Of a DNA stretch of 64,000 nucleotides, positions 44,099 through 53,086 are shown one piece after another (the first letter of the stretch is position 1; each line of letters opens with the position of its first letter). Source of the DNA: Crocosphaera chwakensis CCY0110 (lineage in GTDB: Bacteria > Cyanobacteriota > Cyanobacteriia > Cyanobacteriales > Microcystaceae); the NCBI RefSeq assembly GCF_000169335.1, contig NZ_AAXW01000009.1, positions 62,001-126,000 on the forward strand. Direction: 5' to 3'. The notes under the pieces were generated by a model that was given only the letters and a program-made list of their open reading frames with translations, did no database searches and had not been told where the DNA came from. The position numbers were made by a program, and so were the translations under genes.

Positions 44099-44878
44099 TT
44101 ACTCTCCAACTCCACCATAACCGACTAATTTTGAATTTAACTCAACTACTTGACCAATAATAGCGATCGCAGGTGCTTCAAAATTTGCTGTTTCTACCTG
44201 TTCAATAATCGTTTCTAACATCCCTATTAACTGTTCTTGTTCGGGCCTGGTTCCCCAACGAATTAAAGCGATAGGAGTCTCGGAAGTCAACCCACCTTCT
44301 TGCAATGCAGTAACAATATTATTGAGGTTATGAACCCCCATATAAATAACAATCGTTTCCGAACCTTGTGCGATCGCAGTCCAATTAATATCCGGTCGAT
44401 ATTTTCCCACTGCTTCGTGACCGGTTACAAAGGTAACAGAAGAACTATAACCACGATGAGTCACAGGAATACCCGCATACGCAGGGGCCGCAATACCGGA
44501 AGTAATTCCTGGAACCACTTCTACAGGAACCCCTGCATTAACCAAGTCTTCCATCTCTTCCCCTCCGCGTCCGAAAACGAAGGGATCACCTCCTTTGAGA
44601 CGAACCACCACAGGATACTGTCGCGCTTTCTCGATTAAAATTTGGGTGGTTTCTGCTTGCAACTTAGAATGACGACCCCGACGTTTTCCTGCATCGATTT
44701 TAACGGCTTTGTCACCGATCATATCCAAGATCGGAGGGCTTACCAGCGCGTCATAAACCACCACATCAGCGTGTTCAAGCAATGTTTTACCTTTTAAGGT
44801 CATTAACCCTGGATCGCCTGGTCCTGCGCCGACTAAATAGACTTTTCCTAAACAAGTTTCGCTGATATTTTGCGTCAT
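44099..44878 (-). CDS. cobA: uroporphyrinogen-III C-methyltransferase
   Basis: The 259-residue protein is a single-domain SUMT. GKVYLVGAGPGDPGLMTLKG and VVRLKGGDPFVFGRGGEEME with GVPVEVVPGITSG are the S-adenosylmethionine-binding and catalytic blocks. It methylates uroporphyrinogen III twice to make precorrin-2, the start of siroheme and cobalamin synthesis. The sirB-type gene lies 49 bases upstream on the same strand, so this is the siroheme branch. Siroheme is needed for nitrite and sulfite reductases. Confidence 0.93.
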   Translation of the reverse strand: MTQNISETCLGKVYLVGAGPGDPGLMTLKGKTLLEHADVVVYDALVSPPILDMIGDKAVKIDAGKRRGRHSKLQAETTQILIEKARQYPVVVRLKGGDPFVFGRGGEEMEDLVNAGVPVEVVPGITSGIAAPAYAGIPVTHRGYSSSVTFVTGHEAVGKYRPDINWTAIAQGSETIVIYMGVHNLNNIVTALQEGGLTSETPIALIRWGTRPEQEQLIGMLETIIEQVETANFEAPAIAIIGQVVELNSKLVGYGGVGE

Positions 44879-44894
44879 ATTTGATTATTTCCTC

Positions 44895-44938
44895 TGTTAT
44901 CAGTGATCAGTGAACAGTTACCAGTGATTAGTTATCTA
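44895..44938. repeat. short repeat cluster between cobA and sirB
   Basis: Variants of TTATCAGTGATCAGTGAACAGTTACCAGTGATTAG fill the 49-base gap and run into the last codons of sirB. They match the repeat type seen at 16393-16443. Confidence 0.6.
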
Positions 44939-45806
44939 TCAACTGACTAACCATCAATTGAGCTAATTCTGGGGTTGCGCCTAGGGGTTGTCCTAAGTTA
45001 AGTTGAGTTTGGGGTAAACTATTCTGTAACTGTTGGACTTGTTCTTTAATCACTGTAGTAATGCCTCCTGTGAAGAGAAAATAAGGCACAATAGTAATCT
45101 GTGTTTTCCCTTGTTTCACTAAAGCATCAACTTGGTCTGATAAACTGGGTTCAATACTCCAATAAGCTACCTTAGCGTTTAATTGAGAAGCGATCGCTTC
45201 AACCGAATCATTTCCCCCATGACGACGACTACCATGAGCGATAATAATTCTAGCGTTTTGGGGATGACTTGAGAACTGACGGGCGATAATCTTAATTAAC
45301 CCTTTATAACTCCCCAAATAGGGACATAATTCTATGTTTATTTTAGGGTTTATTGTTTCTTGGGCTATGGCTATTTCTCTGGGGATATCTTCTCTAACAT
45401 GAACCCCAGGTAAGAGAAATAAAGGCACAATTTTTAGATTGTTAATGCCCATATTTTGAAGTTTCGTAACAAATTGTTGAATTTTCTGGGATAAAGAGAC
45501 TTCAGATAATTCTAAGGACGCTGTTTCTACTATAGTGAGTTGGGGGGCAATAACGACACTATTTCGCCCTCCTATTTTTTTCCGCAAGGTTTTCCTAAAG
45601 TAATAGTTTGGTTTCTCTTCTAAGATTTCGTTGTTACTCTTTTCTCGTTGGTTAAACGAAGATACTGTAGAAGAATTGTCATGATGATTGAATTTGAGGT
45701 GTTTAAGTTCTTCTTCTACCAAATAGGATAGACGTTCTAAAGCAATTTGAGGCCGTGGATCACGACTTCCGTGGGAAACGAGAAGATAAGCTGATGTTAA
45801 AGTCAA
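44928..45806 (-). CDS. sirB: sirohydrochlorin chelatase, two-domain type
   Basis: The 292-residue protein has two CbiX-type halves. The first begins LLVSHGSRDPRP and includes IVPLFLLPGVHVREDIP. The second has IIAHGSRRHGGNDSVEA and IVPYFLFTGGITTVIKEQ. The histidines in these motifs should bind iron for insertion into sirohydrochlorin, giving siroheme. Residues about 40-85 are a Ser/Asn/Lys-rich insert between the first motif and the rest, not conserved in the family. Its last codons lie in a short repeat. Confidence 0.88.
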   Translation of the reverse strand: MTLTSAYLLVSHGSRDPRPQIALERLSYLVEEELKHLKFNHHDNSSTVSSFNQREKSNNEILEEKPNYYFRKTLRKKIGGRNSVVIAPQLTIVETASLELSEVSLSQKIQQFVTKLQNMGINNLKIVPLFLLPGVHVREDIPREIAIAQETINPKINIELCPYLGSYKGLIKIIARQFSSHPQNARIIIAHGSRRHGGNDSVEAIASQLNAKVAYWSIEPSLSDQVDALVKQGKTQITIVPYFLFTGGITTVIKEQVQQLQNSLPQTQLNLGQPLGATPELAQLMVSQLIDN

Positions 45807-45951
45807 GGTCTATATTAAAGAATTCCGTATGTTTTTATCATAAGGCAATTGTCTAACTGTCATCTTTTAGTGGTCATTTGCTTAAACAAAAGGCTAAGCT
45901 AACTATATTAACTAAATCGTGCAACTAATTTAAAGTTAAGTCTTAGATGGG

Positions 45952-46052
45952 GAGTCAGGAGTCAGGAGTCAGAAAAGAATATGTTCTGGTCACTAATAAC
46001 TGATAACTGTTCACTGATACTTCGACAATAGCTCAGTACAAGTAACTGATAA
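45952..46052. repeat. GGAGTCAGGAGTCAG and ACTGATAACTG repeat cluster
   Basis: The spacer before the ABC transporter holds GGAGTCAGGAGTCAGGAGTCAG at its left end. It then holds several copies of ACTGATAACTGTTCACTGAT-like units up to eight bases before the ATG at 46060. Both are short repeats typical of cyanobacterial spacers. The ABC gene's start region, including any ribosome site, lies in the repeat. Confidence 0.7.
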
Positions 46053-46059
46053 CTGAATT

Positions 46060-47013
46060 ATGATAGCCTCAGAATTAGCGATCGCCACCTCTAACCTTAC
46101 CAAGCAATTTGAACGTCATATTGCGGTCAATAAGCTAGAATTAGAGGTACAACCAGGAGAAGTTTACGGTTTAATTGGACCTAATGGTGCCGGAAAAACC
46201 ACGTTGATGCGAATGTTGGCTGCTGTCGAAGAACCTACTACAGGGGAAATTCATATTTATGGCGATCGCTTATTAACGGATAATAGTCACCCTCGTCTCA
46301 AGCAAAAATTAGGCTATCTTCCCGATGATTTTCCTTTATATGAAGACCTCAATGTTTGGGATTATTTAGATTATTTTGCTAGACTGTATCACCTTAGATT
46401 ACCCCATCGTCGTCGTCGTATTCAAGAAGTTCTAGAATTAGTCCAATTAACCAGTAAAAAAAACAGTAATATCAAAACCCTTTCACGGGGAATGAAACAA
46501 CGATTAAGTTTAGCTAGAACTATCTTACATGATCCCCTTTTACTACTATTAGATGAACCAGTTTCCGGATTAGATCCCATTGCTAGAATGCAGTTTAGGG
46601 AAGTAATTAGAATCTTACAAAGCGTAGGAATGACGGTATTAATTTCTTCCCATGTATTAAGTGATTTAGCAGAATTATGTACTTCTGTTGGTATTATGGA
46701 ACTGGGATCGTTAGTAGAAAGTACCTCACTAAAAGACCTCTATGAACGATTGTCCCATCAACAAATTATTATCAAAACATTAGGGGATTTAAACCAATTA
46801 CAACAAGAATTAAAAGGTTTTCCGAATGTAGAAGAATGGGAAATCATTTCCCATCAAAATAGTTTACGAGTTAACTTTGCTGGAGGAGACGAAGAAAGTG
46901 CCAAATTACTAAAACATCTCATTCATAAAGAAATTCCCATTGCTGAATTTCACTGCACTCAAGAAGACTTAGAGTCTATTTTTCTCAATTTAGACCATAA
47001 ACAAGCATCATAA
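46060..47013 (+). CDS. ABC transporter ATP-binding protein
   Basis: The 317-residue protein has Walker A GPNGAGKTT at 40-48, signature LSRGMKQRLSLA, Walker B LLLLLDEPVSGLDP and an H-loop in LISSHVLSDL. The C-terminal 90 residues are a regulatory-like extension. It powers the export-type membrane protein encoded 43 bases downstream. The substrate is unknown. It resembles CcmA/YxlF-type ABC-2 ATPases. Confidence 0.92.
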   Translation: MIASELAIATSNLTKQFERHIAVNKLELEVQPGEVYGLIGPNGAGKTTLMRMLAAVEEPTTGEIHIYGDRLLTDNSHPRLKQKLGYLPDDFPLYEDLNVWDYLDYFARLYHLRLPHRRRRIQEVLELVQLTSKKNSNIKTLSRGMKQRLSLARTILHDPLLLLLDEPVSGLDPIARMQFREVIRILQSVGMTVLISSHVLSDLAELCTSVGIMELGSLVESTSLKDLYERLSHQQIIIKTLGDLNQLQQELKGFPNVEEWEIISHQNSLRVNFAGGDEESAKLLKHLIHKEIPIAEFHCTQEDLESIFLNLDHKQAS

Positions 47014-47056
47014 TTGATGAAACTAACTCACACAAAAATTTAGGAGGAATAAGTCA

Positions 47057-48781
47057 ATGTTATTGACCTATATTGATAAATTCGGGGACTGGAATCCCCA
47101 ATTGTCACGAGAATTAAAAGGACGTTTTAAACTTCGTAATTTATCAATTGCTGCTGTTATTGCTATTGGTATTCAAGTTTTATTACTATTAACTTTTAGT
47201 GGGGAACTTCCCATCGATCCTAATACAATAGATGCCCCTCCATTTCAATATAGTCGCTATTGTACGGCTACACCACCAGAGAATTCTTATCCTCCTTATA
47301 ATCAACTATATTGTATTAAAGATTTAGTAGGAAATTGGGTCATTAATTGGCAACTTTGGTGGTTAGATATCTTTAAAATTCTTAGTGTCACTGGTTTATT
47401 TATTTTATTAGTAACAGGAACTTATTTACTGATTGCCGATTTATCCAAAGAAGAAAATAAAGGAACCTTAAACTTTATTCGGTTAACCCCTCGATCTTCT
47501 AACAATATTCTTTTAGGAAAAATGTTAGGAGTTCCTGCTATCATTTATTTCTTGTGTTCACTTCTATTTCCTTTACATTTAATCGCTGGATTTCAAGCCC
47601 ATATTTCTCCTAATTTGATGCTTGCCTATTATGCAATAATCATAGTTAGTTGTGGCTTTTTCTATAGTCTGTCTTTGTTCTTTGCTTTAGTAAGTTCAAA
47701 GTTAGGAGGATTTCAATCTTTTTTAGGAAGCGGACTTGTTTTACAATTTCTGTTGATAACAACAAGTATCCTTTTATCTTCCCATGATTTTATTTCCCAT
47801 ACTCCCTTAGATTGGTTTATATTGTTTTATCCAGGAACTGTTTTAGCTTACTTAGTTGAGTCTGCCTATATTCCCGTAAAAACTACTCAAATTGACTACG
47901 AAACCCTCCATCAATTTGCTTGGTATGGTAAACAATTTTGGCAAAATTCTTTTTTAGGAATTAGCTTTATTTTTGCTAATTATTGCCTTTGGACTTATTG
48001 GATACAACAAGCATTAAACCGTCGTTTTCGTAACCCTAATGCCACCTGGATAAGTAAACTCAATAGTTATGGAATTTCAGCCAGTTTTATTATTATCGCC
48101 ACAGGATTTGTCTTTCAATCAGGTCGTCGCGGAAGATTTGAATATCACATTTTTGACAATTTTATTGTCTTACAAATGTTTATGATTCTCTTTGCTGGTT
48201 TGTTAATAATAGCCTTAAGTCCTCACCGTCAAACTTTATTTGATTGGGCAAGATATCGTCATCAAACCCCTCAAAATCGTCGTTCTCTTCTACGAGATTT
48301 AATTTTAGGAGAAAAAAGCCCCTCAACCTTGGCGATCGCTATTAATTTAGGCATTATGTTTGCCTATCTTATCCCAACAATATTAATAGCACCTTTAAAC
48401 GATCCTTTTGCTGTTTTAGTCGGATTATTTATCAGCCTAAATCTGTTAATTATTTATGCTGTAATTAGTCAAAGAATTCTCTTATTTAAACTACCAAAAC
48501 CCACTTTAATTGCTACTGTAGTTATTGGTGTTTTGGTGGTAGTTCCGCCTGTTATGTTTGCCATATTACAACTGACCCCCCGCGAAGTTGCAACCCCTTG
48601 GCTATTTACTATTTTCAGTTTAGCTGCTTTCGATCACTATCTAGATACGATCACCTTTATGTCAGTTATCTTTCCTTTATTAAGTCAATGGGGACTCATT
48701 GCGTTAGGTAGCTACGAAATGAGCAAACGTTTACAAAAAGTAGGAGAATCTGAAACTAAATCATTATTAATGAATAGTTAA
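47057..48781 (+). CDS. ABC-2 type transporter permease
   Basis: The 574-residue protein has about ten hydrophobic segments. The motif LIADLSKEENKGTLNFIRLT near residue 135 is typical of ABC-2 permeases next to an ATPase. An AGGAGG site sits 10 bases before the ATG, 43 bases after the ATPase stop. With that ATPase it should form an exporter of unknown substrate. It is longer than simple ABC-2 permeases and may contain two fused halves. Confidence 0.85.
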   Translation: MLLTYIDKFGDWNPQLSRELKGRFKLRNLSIAAVIAIGIQVLLLLTFSGELPIDPNTIDAPPFQYSRYCTATPPENSYPPYNQLYCIKDLVGNWVINWQLWWLDIFKILSVTGLFILLVTGTYLLIADLSKEENKGTLNFIRLTPRSSNNILLGKMLGVPAIIYFLCSLLFPLHLIAGFQAHISPNLMLAYYAIIIVSCGFFYSLSLFFALVSSKLGGFQSFLGSGLVLQFLLITTSILLSSHDFISHTPLDWFILFYPGTVLAYLVESAYIPVKTTQIDYETLHQFAWYGKQFWQNSFLGISFIFANYCLWTYWIQQALNRRFRNPNATWISKLNSYGISASFIIIATGFVFQSGRRGRFEYHIFDNFIVLQMFMILFAGLLIIALSPHRQTLFDWARYRHQTPQNRRSLLRDLILGEKSPSTLAIAINLGIMFAYLIPTILIAPLNDPFAVLVGLFISLNLLIIYAVISQRILLFKLPKPTLIATVVIGVLVVVPPVMFAILQLTPREVATPWLFTIFSLAAFDHYLDTITFMSVIFPLLSQWGLIALGSYEMSKRLQKVGESETKSLLMNS

Positions 48782-48891
48782 TACTTAATAAGTATCGAGG
48801 GGAATAGAAAGATCATCTTACCTGTTCCCTCTTGTCTATCTTTGTAAGTAGCCGATAGATAATTAGAATTAGTATGATAAACAATCACTGC

Positions 48892-49551
48892 TCACTGTTG
48901 AGGAGGAGTTTCTGAGGAGGGTTGTCCTAATGGTACAGTTTCCGTAGGCGGTGCCGATAAATCTGGTTCAGGTTCCTTGACTTCAGGAGACGGAATAAAG
49001 AATAAAGCAAACCCTGCTACCACTAAACTAGCAATTCCTAAAGTAGCAGGAATTGCTCGCTGAGCTAAAGGCTCATCTGGGGGACGATAACGACGGGATA
49101 ACGGTCTTAATTGTAAGCTTAAATTAGGTAATGTCTGACTATCGGCAATAAATTGGTCAATTGCTTCGACTAAATCAAATAATTGTACCGTTGTTAAAAT
49201 GATTTCTACGGGTTTGTCTGTTTGAGTAGATGGATGCCAAATCAAACGATGAACATCTTGGCCAGAGACTCTCTCAATATTAATCCCATCTTCTTCAGCT
49301 TGACTCTGGACAGGATGAGGTATCCCGCTAAGATATCCCTGAGCGTATTCACTCACTGTTTTCACTAAATTCTCTAGTAAACTAGAACCCCCTTGCAGTT
49401 TGTTAGCAATTCCCATAAACCGACATTCAGTATTAACTAAAATTGAGAGTACAGGACGAGGGTCTGTGCTATCAGTAGAAGAAATATTATTATTTAACCC
49501 TTCTAAAATGAGCGTACAATTGGGTAAATTATACTGACGTTGAATATTCAC
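48892..49551 (-). CDS. DUF4335 protein
   Basis: The 219-residue protein opens with NIQRQYNLPNCTLILEGL and continues with VLSILVNTECRFMG, the DUF4335 pattern. One membrane segment lies at about 168-188 (ATLGIASLVVAGFALFFIP), followed by a Pro/Glu tail. So a cytoplasmic domain is followed by a membrane anchor. Its function is unknown and it is confined to cyanobacteria. It overlaps the DUF3038 gene by four bases, so the two are translated together. Its stop codon lies within a CAGTGAGCAGTGATTG short repeat. Confidence 0.8.
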   Translation of the reverse strand: MNIQRQYNLPNCTLILEGLNNNISSTDSTDPRPVLSILVNTECRFMGIANKLQGGSSLLENLVKTVSEYAQGYLSGIPHPVQSQAEEDGINIERVSGQDVHRLIWHPSTQTDKPVEIILTTVQLFDLVEAIDQFIADSQTLPNLSLQLRPLSRRYRPPDEPLAQRAIPATLGIASLVVAGFALFFIPSPEVKEPEPDLSAPPTETVPLGQPSSETPPQQ

Positions 49552-50177
49552 GCAACCTCCCCGTCAAATAAACTAATCCAAAATCGTTGCATTCCAGCAG
49601 TACCTGTACAAAATAATAGCTGTTTTAATAAAAATAGGGCGAGTTCATTTAATTGATCTTCCGAACTCAGATAAACAGATACTTTAGCACGACGGGGATT
49701 CATACGACTACGAAAATGAGCGCGGAATTGATCTAAATATTCAGCTAACAGAAAATGACAAGTGACTGGTAAGCCTTTTTGGTGCATTTGCTGCTCTGCT
49801 AGTAATAATTGGCGAATTTGAACTGTTAGAGGCTTAACACGGTAATTAGCAATAATAACCAACGCTTTTGCTTGTTCTATGGTTAACGTATCACGAGTAT
49901 AAGCCCTTCGCCAAGGATTCGTAGAACGCAGTCGCCACAGTGCAATGCGATTTTTAATAATTTTTTCGAGACTAAAGTGTTTAATCGTGGTTAACATCTG
50001 CTCTGATGCCCCTAATTCTAATGCTTCAAGCGCAAGTAGTAAAAGGTCGATATGTTGTTGAATACGACCAGCACATCGTTGTCCAGAAATGGTGAAGTCT
50101 GGTAAAACATCTAAAATAATTGGTTTTGACTCAACAGAAGGATTAGAATCGGCCATTGTGGTTGTAGAAGAACTCAT
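49548..50177 (-). CDS. DUF3038 protein
   Basis: The 209-residue soluble, helical protein has blocks TISGQRCAGRIQQHIDLLLL, LWRLRSTNPWRR and LNELALFLLKQLLFCTGTAG, which fit DUF3038. The family is limited to cyanobacteria and has no known role. It overlaps the DUF4335 gene by four bases and is first of the pair. Their constant pairing suggests the two proteins interact, which is inference. Confidence 0.8.
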   Translation of the reverse strand: MSSSTTTMADSNPSVESKPIILDVLPDFTISGQRCAGRIQQHIDLLLLALEALELGASEQMLTTIKHFSLEKIIKNRIALWRLRSTNPWRRAYTRDTLTIEQAKALVIIANYRVKPLTVQIRQLLLAEQQMHQKGLPVTCHFLLAEYLDQFRAHFRSRMNPRRAKVSVYLSSEDQLNELALFLLKQLLFCTGTAGMQRFWISLFDGEVA

Positions 50178-50274
50178 CTTACCATAGCATCAGACATCAT
50201 ATCCCAAATGAATAGGACTTGTGAACTTTAATCAATATAACGTCTTTATTTAACTTGACAACAGGATACTCCGC

Positions 50275-51456
50275 TTAATTCTGAGATAAGCGTTGTACAG
50301 ACTGTCCTCCCAATAACTCGTGAGCTTCGGCTAAATAGTCGGGGATTTTTTTTTGATGGGGACTACGACTTAAACAACTAGATAAATCTAATTGTTTGGC
50401 ATTTTCTGCATTTTTTCCAGGAAACCAATGTCCCCCATTTCCTAACAAATTATAGCGCATTTTTCCATATTCAGTCATGTCATAAGCTAAAGCTAAATTT
50501 CTCAACCATAAAATCGTTTTAATATTAATATTGCCTGGGATTTCTTCATAGTCGGGTAGCCCTTGATCCCAAGTATTAACCCAATCTTCCCCTAACACTT
50601 TGATAGATTCTTCTTCTAATTTAGCCAAAATAGGCTTTAATATGGGTTGCGGATCATCTAACAACGAAAGAGTCTTTAAATGTTCATCAAAATCTGTCGG
50701 ACGAGCAGCCCCTAAACTAAGGGTATGAACTTCTGGGTGGGATAAACAAAAAAGATCATTAAATACCATCGGGCTTAACGGTTTGCATAATTCCACTAAT
50801 TTTTTCGGGGGATCATATAGTTTTCCACCCTTATCAGAAGGACTAATAATAAACACTCCCATATCATGTTTTTTAGCAGCTTCGATGGCAGACCAATTAA
50901 CTTGATTAATATAGTACCAATGAAGATTAACGTAATCAAATTCGTCAGTTTCTATGGTTTTTTTGATAATATCCGTAGGTCCGTGAGTTGAAAAGCCAAT
51001 AAAACGAACTTTCCCTTGTTCTTGTAACTTTCTCGCCTCTTCTAAACAGCCTCCAGGACGAACACAATAGTCTAAAATTTGTTCAGTATTAATACCATGT
51101 AATCCCACTAAATCTACATAGTCTAATTGTAAAAATTTCAAAGATTGATTAAATTTTTGCCGAAACTCTTTAGGATCTTCTTTAGGAGAAACTTTGGTTT
51201 GAATAATTAATTTTTCCCTAGGTAACTTAGGTAATACTTTTCCTAGTTGCATCTCTGATGTTCCGTACCCTCTGGCGGTTTCAATATGATTAATTCCTAC
51301 CTCTAAAGAACGGTTAATTGTTGCTTCTAAATTACGCTGATTATTTCGAGGAATTTGCCAACTCGGAACATCTTTCCACTTGTATTGATAACGCATACCT
51401 CCACAGGAAAATACAGGCATTTCTAACTCGGTGCGGCCAAATCTTCGATATTTCAT
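50275..51456 (-). CDS. aldo/keto reductase
   Basis: The 393-residue protein is an aldo/keto reductase with MKYRRFGRTELEMPVFSCGG at the start. It has ETARGYGTSEMQLGK with the catalytic tyrosine, LIIQTKVSPKED with the lysine and LDYVDLVGLHGIN with the histidine. The extra 80 C-terminal residues (NGGHWFPGKNAENAKQ, then DLSSCLSRSPHQKKIPDYL) are typical of the long cyanobacterial group. No signal peptide is seen. The substrate is unknown. It is 54 bases downstream of an NAD(P)-binding protein gene on the same strand. Confidence 0.88.
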   Translation of the reverse strand: MKYRRFGRTELEMPVFSCGGMRYQYKWKDVPSWQIPRNNQRNLEATINRSLEVGINHIETARGYGTSEMQLGKVLPKLPREKLIIQTKVSPKEDPKEFRQKFNQSLKFLQLDYVDLVGLHGINTEQILDYCVRPGGCLEEARKLQEQGKVRFIGFSTHGPTDIIKKTIETDEFDYVNLHWYYINQVNWSAIEAAKKHDMGVFIISPSDKGGKLYDPPKKLVELCKPLSPMVFNDLFCLSHPEVHTLSLGAARPTDFDEHLKTLSLLDDPQPILKPILAKLEEESIKVLGEDWVNTWDQGLPDYEEIPGNINIKTILWLRNLALAYDMTEYGKMRYNLLGNGGHWFPGKNAENAKQLDLSSCLSRSPHQKKIPDYLAEAHELLGGQSVQRLSQN

Positions 51457-51509
51457 GATCAGTAATCAATAATTAAAGAACTTAGGAGAATAACTATTTT
51501 TCAAGCAAT

Positions 51510-52133
51510 TTAAGCTGCATCGGGTTGAGTGATTATTTCTAGAATTCGTTGCTGATATTCATTGTTAAACAGAGAATCTACGCAAACTTGAGCAACTTTT
51601 GATCGAGGAATACTTCCTTCAAACAGAGTATCTGCGGATGACACCAAAATTGGATTTGAGTTATCCTCGTTCTTAAGACCACCAGGACGGACAATCGTGT
51701 ATTTCAAGCCACTATTTTCTAAATAGGTTTCTGCTTGTTTTTTCCAATATAAAACTAACCAAAAAAGATTAAGGGGATGAAAAAATTTCGAGACACAAAG
51801 GGAAGAAACTAACACAAACTGTTCTATTCCTTGCTTTTTAGCAACATCGACTAAATTTTTTGTCCCTTGATAGTCCACCTGATAAGGGCCGCTAGGATCA
51901 AGACTCGGTGTTGCACCCGTTGCACACAGTAATACAGTGCATCCTGTCATAGCTTTAGTCAAACTGTCCACGTCAAGGACATCACCCACGGCTAACTCGA
52001 CTTCGGGGGGTAAAATATTTTTTCCTTTGTCTTGATCTCTAACTAATGCTCTGACAGGGATTTGACGATTGACCAATTCTTGGACAATTCTACGACCTGT
52101 CTCTCCGGTTCCACCAGCTACCAATGCTTTCAT
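51510..52133 (-). CDS. NAD(P)-binding atypical SDR
   Basis: The 207-residue protein has an N-terminal Rossmann motif (ALVAGGTGETGRRIVQELV). VELAVGDVLDVDSL and KYTIVRPGGLKNED follow, as in NmrA/SDR-a5-type proteins. It lacks an obvious YxxxK pair in the standard place. The ATG at 52133 has AAGGAG seven bases upstream, favouring it over a GTG at 52139. It may be an oxidoreductase or redox sensor. The aldo/keto reductase gene follows. Confidence 0.85.
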   Translation of the reverse strand: MKALVAGGTGETGRRIVQELVNRQIPVRALVRDQDKGKNILPPEVELAVGDVLDVDSLTKAMTGCTVLLCATGATPSLDPSGPYQVDYQGTKNLVDVAKKQGIEQFVLVSSLCVSKFFHPLNLFWLVLYWKKQAETYLENSGLKYTIVRPGGLKNEDNSNPILVSSADTLFEGSIPRSKVAQVCVDSLFNNEYQQRILEIITQPDAA

Positions 52134-52279
52134 CGTCACACTCCTTGAACTTCATCTAAAATGGATACTGTAACATTTCTTTATTGTATGAAGTTTCCTA
52201 ACTTTCGTAACAGTCTAGAAGTCTGATGGCCCGATAGCTACTCCAAAATCTCTGTAAACTAACTGATTAAGAAATCGTT

Positions 52280-53023
52280 ATGCAATGTCAATGGCTCAAT
52301 AATCATCCCAATAAGGTCTCTGAGGTATCTTTGGGTAATCTTGAAGATAAACAGGCTACTCAATCTTTAGAAGTCACTCCTGTTCATTTTAAGACCCAAT
52401 TCGCAGGGTATATGGAAATGTATAGTGATGCTGACACCGTCGCCAACTACCTCAATGCTCATCAAAGATGGTTTTGTCGTTGTGCAGCACCGATGAAAAC
52501 CGAACCGATTGGCAATAACGGTTATATTTTAACAGTGGGACGATTTGGCTCTTTTGGCTACGACGTAGAACCTAAATTGGCTGTTGTTCTAGAACCTTCA
52601 GTCAATGGAGTTTACGATATGCACAGTATTCCTATTCCTGATGAACCCTACTTAGGCTATGAGGTCGACTATCAAGCCTCTATGAGCATAAAAGAAATCC
52701 CTAGTCATTTAGCTAACTCAGGATTAGAAAAAGCTTTCAGAAAACATGATAACCCTCAGTTACCTGAGATGATTACCAAAGTAGAATGGCATTTAGCGAT
52801 GGATGTGGCAGTGCAGTTTCCTAAATTTATTCATAAGCTGCCTTTATCTATGATCCAAAAAACAGGCGATCGTTTATTAACTCAAATTGTCCGTCAAATT
52901 TCTCCCCGGTTAACCTACAAAGTTCAAGAAGATTTTCATAGCGGACATAACCTGCCCATTCCTCCTAAAACCAGTCGCCATCTTGAGAAAATTGAAGAAT
53001 CTAGTTTAGACGAAGCAGCTTAG
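52280..53023 (+). CDS. DUF1997 protein
   Basis: The 247-residue protein has TQFAGYMEMYSDADTVANYL near residue 40, then PIGNNGYILTVGRFGSFGYD and VEWHLAMDVAVQFPKFIHKL, which fit DUF1997. The family is found in cyanobacteria and plastid-bearing organisms. Its fold may be START-like lipid binding, but no function is established. It is divergent from the SDR gene (146-base gap). Confidence 0.78.
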   Translation: MQCQWLNNHPNKVSEVSLGNLEDKQATQSLEVTPVHFKTQFAGYMEMYSDADTVANYLNAHQRWFCRCAAPMKTEPIGNNGYILTVGRFGSFGYDVEPKLAVVLEPSVNGVYDMHSIPIPDEPYLGYEVDYQASMSIKEIPSHLANSGLEKAFRKHDNPQLPEMITKVEWHLAMDVAVQFPKFIHKLPLSMIQKTGDRLLTQIVRQISPRLTYKVQEDFHSGHNLPIPPKTSRHLEKIEESSLDEAA

Positions 53024-53027
53024 TCTT

Positions 53028-53085
53028 CGGAGAAGTCAGGAGACAGGAGTCAGAATAATTAATGACTTTTTGCCTCCTGCCTATT
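53028..53085. repeat. AAGTCAGGAGACAGGAGTCAG repeat
   Basis: The gap between the convergent DUF1997 and M23 genes holds GTCAGGAGACAGGAGTCAG. A partly complementary TGACTTTTTGCCTCCTGCC follows. The two arms could fold into a hairpin and end both transcripts. The unit matches the one at 45952. Confidence 0.6.
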
Positions 53086-53086
53086 T

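Noticed and set aside
48796..48834. Imperfect stem GAGGGGAATAG/CTGTTCCCTC between convergent genes
   Set aside because: It needs a bulge and has no clear U tract. It may assist termination, but the support is thin.
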